Assembly (NCBI GenBank): GCA_023460975.1
Contig: JAEWOG010000081.1
Location: 1-55,058 of the forward strand
Reading direction: 5' to 3'
Origin: Actinomycetes bacterium
GTDB lineage: Bacteria; Actinomycetota; Actinomycetes; Propionibacteriales; Nocardioidaceae
Length of the DNA: 55,058 nt
Part shown: in pieces, positions 33,251 to 42,298 of the stretch
Layout: each line of letters opens with the position of its first letter
Numbering within the stretch: position 1 is the first letter of the stretch
Position numbers and translations under genes: made by a program
Notes under the pieces: generated by a model
Told to the model about the DNA's origin: nothing
What the model saw: the letters and a program-made list of their open reading frames with translations, nothing else
Databases searched by the model: none

Positions 33251-34581
33251 CCTCGATGACCCCCGAGTCCGCCGGTGTGGACATGTTGTTGGTGCAGTTG
33301 ATGCACCGCCGAGTCGGTGAGCGCCTCCAGGCCGACCAGGCCACCCGGAGGGGCCAGTCGCTGCCGCCCCTGACGGGCGAGTCCGAGCGGCAGTACGCCC
33401 GCAAGTTGATCGCCGACGAGATCACCGCGCACGTCGAGGCCGGGCTTGCTCGTGGCGACGCGCCGATGCCGTCCCTGATCGAGGCCGCCACCAGCGAGGC
33501 CGTCTTCGCGCGCATGTACGGTGCGGGCCGGTTGCAGCAGCTGCTCGATGACGACTCGATCGAGAACATCGACATCAACGGATACGACGAGGTGTGGATC
33601 CGGCGCGCAGGTGGCACCAAGGAGCAGGGTGCCCCGGTCGCGTCCAGTGACGACGAGCTGATCGAGCTCATCCAGACGTTGGCTGCCTACGCCGGTCGGT
33701 CGTCGAGGCCCTTCGATGCCGCGAACGTCGAGCTGGACCTCCGGCTCCCCGACGGGTCGCGACTTTCCGCTGTCCAGGAGGTCTCCGGGCGACCGGCAGT
33801 CTCGATCCGTCGCCACCGGTTCAGCAAGGTCACCTTGGCGGACCTCGTCGGTAACGACACGCTGAGCCAGGAGGTCGCCGACTTCTTGTCCGCGGTGGTG
33901 CGGGCCAAGTTCAACGTGGTGATCAGCGGCGGCACCGACGCCGGGAAGACCACGATGTTGCGCGCCCTGGCCTCCGAGATCGGGCCGGAGGAGCGCATCG
34001 TCACTGTCGAGAACTCCCTGGAGCTCGGACTGCGGGCCGACGTCGAACGCCACCCCGACTGCACTGAGCTCGAAGCCCGGGTCGCGAACTCCGAGGGGCG
34101 TGGGGCGGTCAACATGGACCAGTTGGTGCGTCGCAGCCTGCGTATGAACCCGGACAGGGTCATCGTCGGGGAGGTGCTGGGTCCGGAGATCATCCAGATG
34201 CTCCAGGCCATGAGCCAGGGCAACGACGGATCCCTGTCGACCCTGCATGCGCGCTCTGGCCGTGAGGTCTTCGAGCGCATCGCCACCTACGCCTTGGTCA
34301 GCGACCAGCGGATGCCGCGCGAGGCCGCGTTCTCCCTGATCGCCGGCGGTCTGGACTTCGTCGTGTTCTTGGCCAAGGAGCGCGGTTCTCGCAAGCGTTA
34401 CCTGTCACAGGTCTTGGAGATCAACGGGTTCGACCCCGTCGCCGGGGTGCTGTCCTCGGAGTTGTACTCGGCCGAGGGCTACGGCCAGACCGCTCACAGC
34501 ACTGGACTGGGCGTCTCCGACGCACGTCGAGAGGCGATGCTCAGTACCGGCTGGCGAGACACCACGGGGTGGGGAGGATGA
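33247..34581 (+). CDS. cpaF: CpaF/TadA secretion ATPase (444 aa)
   Basis: An N-terminal domain and a GspE-like ATPase domain: Walker A SGGTDAGKTTML (about 226-237), an Asp box IVTVENSLELGL, and Walker B RVIVGEVLGPEIIQMLQAMSQGNDGSLSTLHARS with the His box. This is the standard CpaF/TadA motor for Flp/Tad pili. Coupled to the tadB gene by ATGA. Full length for the family. Confidence 0.92.
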   Translation: MTSMTPESAGVDMLLVQLMHRRVGERLQADQATRRGQSLPPLTGESERQYARKLIADEITAHVEAGLARGDAPMPSLIEAATSEAVFARMYGAGRLQQLLDDDSIENIDINGYDEVWIRRAGGTKEQGAPVASSDDELIELIQTLAAYAGRSSRPFDAANVELDLRLPDGSRLSAVQEVSGRPAVSIRRHRFSKVTLADLVGNDTLSQEVADFLSAVVRAKFNVVISGGTDAGKTTMLRALASEIGPEERIVTVENSLELGLRADVERHPDCTELEARVANSEGRGAVNMDQLVRRSLRMNPDRVIVGEVLGPEIIQMLQAMSQGNDGSLSTLHARSGREVFERIATYALVSDQRMPREAAFSLIAGGLDFVVFLAKERGSRKRYLSQVLEINGFDPVAGVLSSELYSAEGYGQTAHSTGLGVSDARREAMLSTGWRDTTGWGG

Positions 34582-35468
34582 CCGCCCTGCTCGGCTTCGT
34601 GCTGGGCGCTGGCCTGGCAGGCAGCATCGTGCTTCTGATCGCTGCTGGGCGCGGTTGGCGACCCGCCGGCCGCCAGGGCGGTATGTCCCGGCAGTCACGG
34701 ATAGGCGACGCCCTGGGTGGGGGCGTCGGTCGGCGGCTCCTGATCGGCCTCACGGCCGCGGTGGCGGTGGCGGTGGTGACTCGCTGGCCGGTGATGGCGG
34801 GCGCCACCTTGCTGCTGGTGTGGCTGTGGCCGGCCATGTTCGGTGCCGCCAAGGACTCCGCGGCCAAGATCGAGGCCCTCGAAGCGGTCGCTACCTGGAC
34901 TGAGTCCCTGCGTGACACGATCGCGGGATCCATCGCGCTGGAGGAGGCGATCCGCAACACCGCGGCCGCGGCACCGGCACCGATCCAGCCCTCGTTGCAG
35001 CGCTTGGTCGGAGCCGTGTCGGTCCACGTTCCGCTGCCGCAGGCGTTGGCCGGGTTCGCTGAGGACTTCCAGGACGAGTCGATCGACCTGGTCGCGGCTG
35101 CCCTGATCCTCAACTCCCGGCTGCGTGGGCCCGGTCTGGTGGCCACTCTGTCGGCACTGGCCACCTCGACGCGCGAAGAGCTCGACATGCGCCGGCGGAT
35201 CGAGCAGGACACCAAGACGCTGCGCCGCGACGCGCGCACCATCATGGTGACCGCTCTCGGGTTCGCTGGCTTCCTGAGCCTGTTCTCCCGCGAGTACATG
35301 GCCCCGTACAGCACCCTGCCGGGTCAGTTGATGCTCGTCCTGGTGCTGGGGGTCTTCATGGGCGGTCTGGTCTGGATGCGGCAGCTCGCGAACGTCAGAC
35401 CCCACGAGCGGTTCCTGGTGGGGCCTGAGACTCTCGCCGCGCGCGCTCGACAGGAGGTGTCGGCGTGA
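34578..35468 (+). CDS. tadB: TadB-like type II secretion F-domain protein (296 aa)
   Basis: Membrane segments near residues 4-22, 48-80 and 220-265 enclose a cytoplasmic T2SSF domain (about 95-210: EALEAVATWTESLRDTIAGS...). This inner-membrane platform pairs with TadC for pilus assembly. ATG 34578 overlaps the cpaF stop. A dispersed-motif copy (34680) lies in the basic linker after the first segment. Confidence 0.85.
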   Translation: MTALLGFVLGAGLAGSIVLLIAAGRGWRPAGRQGGMSRQSRIGDALGGGVGRRLLIGLTAAVAVAVVTRWPVMAGATLLLVWLWPAMFGAAKDSAAKIEALEAVATWTESLRDTIAGSIALEEAIRNTAAAAPAPIQPSLQRLVGAVSVHVPLPQALAGFAEDFQDESIDLVAAALILNSRLRGPGLVATLSALATSTREELDMRRRIEQDTKTLRRDARTIMVTALGFAGFLSLFSREYMAPYSTLPGQLMLVLVLGVFMGGLVWMRQLANVRPHERFLVGPETLAARARQEVSA

Positions 35469-36376
35469 ACCTCACCGACCAGTTGATGCTGGCCCTGGTG
35501 GCCGGCGGCGCTCTCGGTGGTGCCGTATGGCTGTTGGTGGTGGCCGTACGCCCCCCTCGACCCGACCTCGTCGCGGCGGCAGGGCGTTGGGAGCAGCGAC
35601 GCACGCGCTACCCGCAGGCCGACCAGGCCGACGACGAGACGTTCAAGGACCAGCTCGGGCACTGGCTGGTCCGCGAGACCCGCAAGCGTGGGGTGCTGTT
35701 CACCTCGATCCGCCAGGACCTAGCGCTCATGGACCGCAGCCTCGAAGCGCACTTGGTCTCCAAGTTGATGCTGGCCGGGTTCGGACTGTTCCTGCCCACC
35801 CTCGTCGTGATCGTGCTGGCGTGGCTGGGCATCGGGGCTCCGATGATCGGCGGACTGGGCGCCGGTCTCATCCTGGCGGCCGCGTTCTGGGTGGTGCCCG
35901 ACTTCTCCGTTGCCGAGCAGGCCTCCCACCGCCGTTCCGATCTGCGCCGCGCGTTGGCCTGCTACTTGGATCTCGTGGCCATGAGCCTGGCCGGCGGCCG
36001 CGGCATCCCTGAGGCACTGCCCTCAGCGGCCGCAGTCGGGCAGGGGTGGGGTTTCGAGCTCATCGCGCGCACGATCGCCACCGCCCGCAGCTCGGGTGTG
36101 ACTCCATGGGCCGCGCTGGCCGATCTGGGGGAGCGCACCGGGCTGGGCGAACTGCAAGACCTGGGCAGTTCCCTGAGCCTGGTCGCCAACGACGGCGCCA
36201 GGGTCCGCGAATCCCTCTCCAGCCGCGCATCCAGCCAGCGCCGGCGCCAGCTCGCCGAGGCCGAGGGCGACGCGAAGAAGGCCAACCAAGGCATGAGCAA
36301 GGCACAGATCGTGCTGATGCTCGGCTTCTTCCTGTTCCTCGGCTACCCCGCTGCGATCAACATCTTCGCCCTCTGA
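35465..36376 (+). CDS. tadC: TadC-like type II secretion F-domain protein (303 aa)
   Basis: Hydrophobic segments at about 8-26, 100-140 and near the C-terminus (278-300) flank a T2SSF domain (ACYLDLVAMSLAGGRGIPEAL). Second platform protein of the Tad system, overlapping tadB by GTGA. Typical length. Confidence 0.85.
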   Translation: MNLTDQLMLALVAGGALGGAVWLLVVAVRPPRPDLVAAAGRWEQRRTRYPQADQADDETFKDQLGHWLVRETRKRGVLFTSIRQDLALMDRSLEAHLVSKLMLAGFGLFLPTLVVIVLAWLGIGAPMIGGLGAGLILAAAFWVVPDFSVAEQASHRRSDLRRALACYLDLVAMSLAGGRGIPEALPSAAAVGQGWGFELIARTIATARSSGVTPWAALADLGERTGLGELQDLGSSLSLVANDGARVRESLSSRASSQRRRQLAEAEGDAKKANQGMSKAQIVLMLGFFLFLGYPAAINIFAL

Positions 36377-36405
36377 ACGCACCACCAACCGAAAGGAAGA
36401 CCGCC

Positions 36406-36618
36406 ATGTTGAACGAGTACCGAGTGATGATGCTGTTCTGGGAGGCCACTGTCCGGTCGCTGCTCAACCCGCACGGCCGCAGTCGCAACGAGACCGGCGC
36501 GGTGTCGGCCGAGCAGGTCATCATCACCGCCACCCTGGCCGCCGGCGCCATCGTCATCGGCGCCATCATCGTCACCAAGTTCACCGACAAGGCGAACACG
36601 ATCCCCACCGGCCCCTGA
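36406..36618 (+). CDS. Flp-type pilin-like small protein (70 aa)
   Basis: A short basic leader (about 1-30) is followed by a single hydrophobic helix (SAEQVIITATLAAGAIVIGAI...), with Glu at the position expected for pilin assembly (GAVSAEQ). ATG 36406 after GAAAGGAAG. Its size, place directly after tadC and before TadE-like genes, and composition fit the major Flp pilin; no prepilin peptidase gene is visible in the window to process it. Confidence 0.75.
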   Translation: MLNEYRVMMLFWEATVRSLLNPHGRSRNETGAVSAEQVIITATLAAGAIVIGAIIVTKFTDKANTIPTGP

Positions 36619-36636
36619 CAGCCACGTGGATCACCC

Positions 36637-37050
36637 GTGACGACGCAACGACAGCAACACCGGCCGCCCCGTGATGGGCGGGGCTCCGCCACGGCCCAGA
36701 CCGTCCTGGTGTTCCCAGCGCTGCTGTTCGTCATCCTGCTGATCATCCAGTTCGCGCTCTACGCCCACGCCGTGTCGGTGGCCGAGGCCGCCGCCCAAGA
36801 CGGGGCCGCGATCGCTCGCCGAGCTGATGGCACCAAGGCAGGAGCCGAGGCGGCCGCGAACCAGTCCCTGGCAAGCCTCGGGCCCCGGATGCTCGACACC
36901 AAGAACGTGGTGGCTAACCGCACCGCCACGCAGGCCAGCGTGACCGTGACCGGCACGGTGATCTCCATCGTGCCCGGCGTCAACCTCACCATCCGTGAGA
37001 CCGCCTCCGGGCCGGTCGAACGGTTCGTTCCTCAAGACGGCAGGCCCTGA
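36637..37050 (+). CDS. TadE-like pseudopilin (137 aa)
   Basis: A short charged N-terminus, one hydrophobic segment (about 23-44: QTVLVFPALLFVILLIIQF), and a small beta-rich domain. Matches the TadE/TadF minor pseudopilin plan. GTG start at 36637. ATGA overlap with the next gene. Confidence 0.75.
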   Translation: MTTQRQQHRPPRDGRGSATAQTVLVFPALLFVILLIIQFALYAHAVSVAEAAAQDGAAIARRADGTKAGAEAAANQSLASLGPRMLDTKNVVANRTATQASVTVTGTVISIVPGVNLTIRETASGPVERFVPQDGRP

Positions 37051-37490
37051 TGATGCCCCGGCCGACCAGCAGCCCTGAGCGCCGTACGCGAGACGAGCGC
37101 GGCGATGCCGCGGCCGAACTCACCCTGCTCGCGCCAGTCCTCCTGGTGATCCTGCTCTTCGTGGTTGGACTCGGTCGCATGGCTCACGCCAGCCAACAGG
37201 TCGAGTCAGTGGCCGCGGACGCTGCTCGCGCCGCCTCACTGGAGCGCAACACCGCCTCGTCAGCCAGCGTGGCCCGACAAGCCGCGCAGCGGAGCTTGGA
37301 TCAAGCAGGCCTGTCGTGCAAGGCCATGGAGGTCGACGTCGACGTATCTCGGTACCGGCCCGGTGGAACCGTGACGGTGAACGTCACCTGCACCGCCTCC
37401 ATGGGCGACGTCGCCATGGCCGGTTTCCCCGGGCAGCGGAAGTTCAAGGCCACCTCGGTGGTCCCGATCGAGTACTACCGGGCGGAGTGA
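37050..37490 (+). CDS. TadE-like pseudopilin 2 (146 aa)
   Basis: The same plan as the preceding gene: a charged N-terminus with ERGDAAAELTLLAPVLLVIL around the pilin-like transmembrane helix (about 22-44), followed by a soluble domain with two Cys. Also TadE-type. Confidence 0.8.
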   Translation: MMPRPTSSPERRTRDERGDAAAELTLLAPVLLVILLFVVGLGRMAHASQQVESVAADAARAASLERNTASSASVARQAAQRSLDQAGLSCKAMEVDVDVSRYRPGGTVTVNVTCTASMGDVAMAGFPGQRKFKATSVVPIEYYRAE

Positions 37491-37495
37491 GCGCC

Positions 37496-37942
37496 ATGAC
37501 CAACCTGTGCGCCCACCTGAGGGCCCGCCTCGCAGGCCGGGCTCGAGAAGAGCGCGGTGCCAGCACCGTCTTCGTGGTGTTCCTCGCTGTGGCGATGCTG
37601 GCCGCCGGCGGGCTGGTCATCGACGGCGGCTACGCCCTGTCTACTCGCCGGCAAGCGATGAACCATGCAGAGCAGGCCGCTCGGGTCGCCTCCGACGAGT
37701 TGAGCCAGGCTGCGCTGCGCAACGGGACCCCCCAGGTGAACGCTGCGCGCGCCCACACAGCCGCTCAGCGCTACCTCTCACAAGTCGGGTCGCGCGGGAG
37801 CGTGACCATCGCCGGCAGCCGCGTCACCGTGACCGTCTCAGCCGACTATGAACCGGCCATTTTGTCTATCGTCGGGATCACCCACATCAACGTGAAGGCA
37901 CGTGCCAGTGCCGAGTCGATCGACGAAGAAGCCAACCCCTAA
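37496..37942 (+). CDS. TadG-like N-terminal protein (148 aa)
   Basis: An N-terminal hydrophobic helix (about 26-46) preceded by RERGASTVFVVFLAVAMLAAGG, the TadE/TadG-like start, then a short beta domain. The von Willebrand domain of full TadG is absent. GTG 37487 is an alternative start that would overlap the previous stop. Confidence 0.75.
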   Translation: MTNLCAHLRARLAGRAREERGASTVFVVFLAVAMLAAGGLVIDGGYALSTRRQAMNHAEQAARVASDELSQAALRNGTPQVNAARAHTAAQRYLSQVGSRGSVTIAGSRVTVTVSADYEPAILSIVGITHINVKARASAESIDEEANP

Positions 37943-37996
37943 CTCTCGGGTGGGAGCAGGGATCACACCTCAACCAGCAGAAAGGGGGAGTCGACG

Positions 37997-40900
37997 ATGA
38001 AGGCCCTCAAAGCCACCGCCGCAGGACTCCTGATCCTGCTCATCACAGTGGCCCCGCCGCTTCTGTTGATCCGCTACATCGGCAACCCGTGGCCCGCCGA
38101 AGGGATCACGCTGAACGCCCCTCTGACCGATCACGCGATCTTGGGCCTCATCGCCGTCCTGGTGTGGATCCTGTGGGCCCAGTTCACCGTGTCGGTACTC
38201 GTCGAGCTCTACGCCGCGATCGCCGACCGGGACGTCGACGTGCGCCTTCCCGTGTTCGGGTTCCAGCAGGACTTCGCGCGCGTCCTGGTCGGCGCAGTCC
38301 TGGCCACCGCGGTGGTCGCCCCGACCATTGCCCACGCCGCGACCAGCCCCGCGGCCGCAGACACTCCCGCGCCCACCCCGCACGCCACGGCGTCGAGCAC
38401 CACAGCGTCGTCGAGCACCACGGCGCCAGCAGCCACCAAGACTCCTCCCGCGCAGCACAACCAGAAGAACGTCGACCAGGTGATCCAGGTCCACGTCGAA
38501 CGCGGAGACACCCTGTGGGCGTTGGCCGAGAAGTACCTCGGCGACGGCGACCAGTGGATGGTCATCGCGCAAGCCAACCAGGGCCGCGTCATGGTCGACG
38601 GGCGCACCTTCACCGCTGCCGACCAGATCATGCCCGGCTGGATCCTCAACATCCCCGGCGGCAGCGGCCACGACGAGAATGCCGGGGACGTACCACCCTC
38701 CGACCACACCACGAGCTACCAGGTCCGTCCCGGCGACAGCCTCTCCAGCATCGCCGAGGAGCAACTGGGTGACCCCAACGCCTACCCCACGATCTTCGCC
38801 GCCAGCCAGGGCATCATCCAGCCGGGTGGGCAGACCCTTAGCGACCCCGACCACATCGAGCCGCAGTGGACCCTGGCCCTACCCAGCGACGGCAAGCACC
38901 GCCAGGACAAGCCGAGCAGGGACCGCGCGGACGAGCGCGACAGCACACCCAACCCCACCCAGACACCGACTCCGGAGCCGGTCGACGAGGACGTCGAGGA
39001 GACTCCCGTCGCCGAGCCGACGAGCGAGCCGACTGCCGAGCCCACACCGGTCTCGTCGACGCCGACCGTCGACGGGGTCGAGGCCGGCGTCGACGAGGAC
39101 GAGGGTTACCCGGTCAAGACGCTCGGGGGAGTGGGTGTGCTCCTTGCTGGCGTGATCGTCGGGCTACTGGCCCGTCGACGAGCCGCCCAGCGGCGCCGGC
39201 GTAAGCCCGGTGAGCGCCTTCCCCTGCCCGAGGTCCAGGCCGAGCGGGTGGAGACCGACGTACGGGCGGTGGGTGACGAGATCGGGGTCGAGTTCGTCGA
39301 CCAGGCGCTGCGCAGCCTCGCGGCCTACTCGGCGACCATGCAGGCCGCTCTGCCCCAGTTGCAGGCCGCCCGCATGACGCCCCTCCAGCTGGACCTGTAC
39401 TTCTCCGCAGCGCCTGCCACGGGGTTGCCGGCGCCGTGGCAGGCGACCAGCGATCCCGCTGTGTGGGTCCTGCCGGTCGACCAGCGTCACCAGCTCGACG
39501 ACGTCGACCTCGACCTGCCGCAACTGTGGCCGGCTCTGGCCAGCGTGGGCCACGACTCCGAGAACGGCGTGATCCTGCTCAACCTCGCCCACCTCCAAGG
39601 GCTCGCCGTTACCGGCGATCACCACCTCACCAGCCAGGTGATGATCGCTCTGGCCATCGAACTGGGAACTGCCCCCTGGGCCACCGACATGGACCTGACC
39701 GTCATCGGATCCCTCGTCGAGCTCGCCGACGTCTTGGACCGCGGCCGGATGCGGTACGTCCCCACCTCGCACAACGTGCGCTTCGAGGACGACCGGGTCC
39801 ACGTCGTCATCGCGATGTCTCCCCTCAGTGACGAGCAGGAGCAGCAGCTGCTCGACCGTGGTGCGGCCGTGGTCATCCAGACCCCCAACGTCGAGGAGCC
39901 GCATCACCAGGGGTGGACGATCGACCTCATCGACGCCGAGCACGCCACCATCCAGCCCATCGGTCTCCAGATCAACCCACAGCGCGTCGACAGCGTCACC
40001 TACTCCGCGATCCTCGACATGCTCACCGCCAGCCTGGCCGACCCCATGCGGCCCGGACAGGACCAAGTCGTTCTCCTCGACCGCGGCCAGGGCACCAACC
40101 CGACGCCTCCGTCGCCGCGGTCGGGAGAGGACATGAGCCGACACCCGAGCATGCGGGGCCGTGGCAGCGACGTCCCTCAGCGTCCCGCAGCGGGCGTAGG
40201 AAGCGATTCAGCGGCCGCTCACGACCTTGGCCACCACATGGTCCAGGGGAACACCGTCACCGCCACTAGGGCAGCAGACGAGCCCTCTCTGGCCCTCGTC
40301 GAGCATGACGTCCTCGATGTGCCTGAGGTCTCGGCCATCACCGAGACCGAGGACCTGATCGAGGTGGGGGACGTACCGCCCGAGTTCGATCAGAAGCCCG
40401 AGGAGCTCGACGAGGAGCAGGAGGAGGCACAGCACGACGTCGCGCTCGTCGAGCCGGCCGGACTTCTCGACACCGCCGAGCATCCGATGATCCGTCTCCT
40501 GGGACCCACCGTGGAGATCGTCGGCACACAGACCGACGCGCCCACCTCCGAAAGCCACCTGCGAGTCTGCACCCGCATCGCGACCTACCTCGCCCTCAAC
40601 CCAGGCACCACCAGGGCCGCGCTGATCGAAGCGATCTGGAACGGCAGGCGCGTGTCGTCCTCCACCGTGGACTCGCGCATCAGCCAGCTGCGCAACTGGC
40701 TCGGTGACAATCCCGACAGCGGCGAGGCCTACCTGCCGCGCCGCAGCCTGCGGTTCAGCGACGCCGTCACCACCGACTGGAGCCACTTCTTCGACCTCGT
40801 CGGCACCGACCCCGCCCAGGCATCCACCGAAGCCCTGGAGCAGGCCGTACGCCTCATCCGCGGACGACCACTCGAAGGAGAGGAGTCCAAGCACTACGGG

Positions 40901-41236
40901 TTCGCGGAGTACTTCGCCCAAGACGTCATCGACATCCTGGCTGACACCGCCTACGAGCTCGCCCGTCGCCGCTACATGGCAGGGGAGTGGAACGCCGCCG
41001 GCGCCGCGGCCGCCCTCGGGATCCGCGTCGACCCCAGCAACGAAGCACTCTGGCGACTGCGGATCCACGCCGCCCACTCCGCCGGCGACGTCGCTGGCAT
41101 CACCGAAGCTATCGACCGGATGCACGCCCGGATCACCGAACTCGGTTTCGACCTCGACGAGCAGACCACCGAACTACTCGACGCGATCGCCAACCACGAC
41201 ACGGACGCCATCGCCGGCGCGCGGGCGCAGATCTAG
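37997..41236 (+). CDS. LysM-BTAD membrane protein of Tad locus (1079 aa)
   Basis: Three hydrophobic segments (about 8-27, 50-75, 95-115), then two LysM repeats (about 155-215 and 235-290). A Pro/Glu/Thr-rich acidic linker and another membrane segment (about 375-395) follow. A long cytoplasmic part has a middle domain, and the C-terminus (about 835-1079) has a winged helix with a BTAD-type tetratricopeptide-like domain (LRVCTRIATYLALNPGTTRAALIEAIW; VDPSNEALWRLRIHAAHSAGDVAGI). This joins wall binding outside to a transcription-activator-type domain inside, as in actinobacterial Tad clusters. Three dispersed-motif copies (38685, 39753, 40378) fall in linkers. Confidence 0.8.
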   Translation: MKALKATAAGLLILLITVAPPLLLIRYIGNPWPAEGITLNAPLTDHAILGLIAVLVWILWAQFTVSVLVELYAAIADRDVDVRLPVFGFQQDFARVLVGAVLATAVVAPTIAHAATSPAAADTPAPTPHATASSTTASSSTTAPAATKTPPAQHNQKNVDQVIQVHVERGDTLWALAEKYLGDGDQWMVIAQANQGRVMVDGRTFTAADQIMPGWILNIPGGSGHDENAGDVPPSDHTTSYQVRPGDSLSSIAEEQLGDPNAYPTIFAASQGIIQPGGQTLSDPDHIEPQWTLALPSDGKHRQDKPSRDRADERDSTPNPTQTPTPEPVDEDVEETPVAEPTSEPTAEPTPVSSTPTVDGVEAGVDEDEGYPVKTLGGVGVLLAGVIVGLLARRRAAQRRRRKPGERLPLPEVQAERVETDVRAVGDEIGVEFVDQALRSLAAYSATMQAALPQLQAARMTPLQLDLYFSAAPATGLPAPWQATSDPAVWVLPVDQRHQLDDVDLDLPQLWPALASVGHDSENGVILLNLAHLQGLAVTGDHHLTSQVMIALAIELGTAPWATDMDLTVIGSLVELADVLDRGRMRYVPTSHNVRFEDDRVHVVIAMSPLSDEQEQQLLDRGAAVVIQTPNVEEPHHQGWTIDLIDAEHATIQPIGLQINPQRVDSVTYSAILDMLTASLADPMRPGQDQVVLLDRGQGTNPTPPSPRSGEDMSRHPSMRGRGSDVPQRPAAGVGSDSAAAHDLGHHMVQGNTVTATRAADEPSLALVEHDVLDVPEVSAITETEDLIEVGDVPPEFDQKPEELDEEQEEAQHDVALVEPAGLLDTAEHPMIRLLGPTVEIVGTQTDAPTSESHLRVCTRIATYLALNPGTTRAALIEAIWNGRRVSSSTVDSRISQLRNWLGDNPDSGEAYLPRRSLRFSDAVTTDWSHFFDLVGTDPAQASTEALEQAVRLIRGRPLEGEESKHYGFAEYFAQDVIDILADTAYELARRRYMAGEWNAAGAAAALGIRVDPSNEALWRLRIHAAHSAGDVAGITEAIDRMHARITELGFDLDEQTTELLDAIANHDTDAIAGARAQI

Positions 41237-41306
41237 AAATGATTCTGCATCAGGTTTGCGGCGTGTCTGCGATGCTGCATCACTATCCAGTCCTAGTGTC
41301 CTTCTC

Positions 41307-41528
41307 ATGATGAGTCGGAAGCCTGGTCAGCAGCCGAAGGGCGATCGCGCCGCCATCACGGTCCGCGTCCCCCGCAACCACTACGAGGCGTACTCCGAAG
41401 CAGCCCGCGCTGCCGGACTCTCGCTGAGCGACTACCTCACGGTTGTCCTGGCCGAGGCGCGAGGCCTACCCATTCCCGGTTACGTCTCGCGCTCCCGCAA
41501 TCAAGAGGAGTTGCCAATCGGCGCCTAA
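41307..41528 (+). CDS. Small RHH/CopG-like protein (73 aa)
   Basis: The core TVRVPRNHYEAYSEAARAAGLSLSDYLTVVL (about 20-50) has a strand and two helices, consistent with ribbon-helix-helix. Starts at ATG 41307, 70 bp after the LysM-BTAD gene, and is followed by a terminator. It could regulate the Tad operon or be an orphan antitoxin. Confidence 0.6.
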   Translation: MMSRKPGQQPKGDRAAITVRVPRNHYEAYSEAARAAGLSLSDYLTVVLAEARGLPIPGYVSRSRNQEELPIGA

Positions 41529-41531
41529 CGC

Positions 41532-41567
41532 AGATGAGGCCCCCGGCGGGCACCGGGAGCCTCATCT
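41532..41567 (+). terminator. Terminator hairpin at the end of the Tad operon
   Basis: AGATGAGGCCCCCGG (41532-41546) pairs with CCGGGAGCCTCATCT (41553-41567) with one mismatch, followed by AAAA. It closes the rightward unit. Confidence 0.7.
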
Positions 41568-41663
41568 AAAAGTCATCCCCACCTGGCCGGGTGGGAATCA
41601 GTTACTCCGCAAGAGGAGTCGCAAGTGCGACCAACAGGAGTGTTTGTGAGCGTACCCCAATAC

Positions 41664-41676
41664 TGTTTCCGAAACA
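41664..41676. repeat. Short dyad TGTTTCCGAAACA
   Basis: A 6-1-6 dyad in the 347-bp gap 41529-41875. It resembles a chromosomal parS (TGTTTCACGTGAAACA) with the central ACGT reduced to C, so it is probably not functional as parS. The gap also holds the terminator, a dispersed-motif copy (41697) and a promoter module (41762). Confidence 0.4.
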
Positions 41677-41761
41677 GGTATCCCGCCTCGGCGTGTGGTA
41701 TGTCCCCCCGAGGTCTTCTTGAGGCCCCTGGAGCCGTCCAGAGACTCACTCTGTTCTCAGG

Positions 41762-41805
41762 TGTCACACTTCCGACCCTGGCCGCACCTTCACCCAGCGT
41801 GAGGG
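41762..41805 (+). promoter_or_regulatory. Two-part promoter module, copy for replication operon
   Basis: TGTCACACTTC (41762-41772), 12 bp, then CACCTTCACCC with the partner GTGAGGG (41785-41805). The dyads are less perfect than in the other copies. It lies 71-114 bp upstream of the gene at 41876. Confidence 0.5.
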
Positions 41806-41875
41806 CATTTTCGGGTACTCGATCGGTCCCCTCGTCCGCCGACGCGCGGCCGGGGATGAGTGAGAGCGTGGAGAC

Positions 41876-42295
41876 ATGCACGTACCGCAGCGCCGCGATC
41901 ACCCGCTGCTGGTCGGCGAGGTGGTCGACCACCTCGACCCGGTCATGCAGCGGCGCGGCTTCGAGCGCCGCAGGCCTGAGTTGGGCGAGGCCCGAGAGAG
42001 CATGTGGGTGGCGAGTTGGGTTCGCTGGCCACCGGACGAGCGGTTCCGGTTGGGCGAGTGGCCCGATGGGGGCCGCGAGCTCATCGGCTTCTCTGACCAC
42101 GTCACGGTGTGGACGGGTGCGACCGGGCACGTCATCTTCCAAGTCGCGGAACTCTTCGCGCGAGTCGAGTGGCGCAACTCCCCGCTGGATCCTGACGAGT
42201 TCGCCTACGTCATCGGGGGGATGGTCGACCAGGTCGACCGGTTCGCTGAGCACACCGGCCCGCCCCTACGGCCAGGCGGCTGGACGCGAGGGTGA
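41876..42295 (+). CDS. Hypothetical protein preceding primase-helicase (139 aa)
   Basis: Short alpha/beta protein with WVRWPPDERFRLGEWPDGG and a C-terminal helix. Four bases separate it from the primase-helicase gene, so it probably forms one unit with it. Family not recognised; conceivably an accessory replication factor. Confidence 0.6.
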   Translation: MHVPQRRDHPLLVGEVVDHLDPVMQRRGFERRRPELGEARESMWVASWVRWPPDERFRLGEWPDGGRELIGFSDHVTVWTGATGHVIFQVAELFARVEWRNSPLDPDEFAYVIGGMVDQVDRFAEHTGPPLRPGGWTRG

Positions 42296-42298
42296 GCT

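Noticed and set aside
41664..41676. Chromosomal-type parS site
   Set aside because: The central four bases of parS are missing, no canonical ParB is encoded, and the iterons at 24.7 kb are the better partition site.
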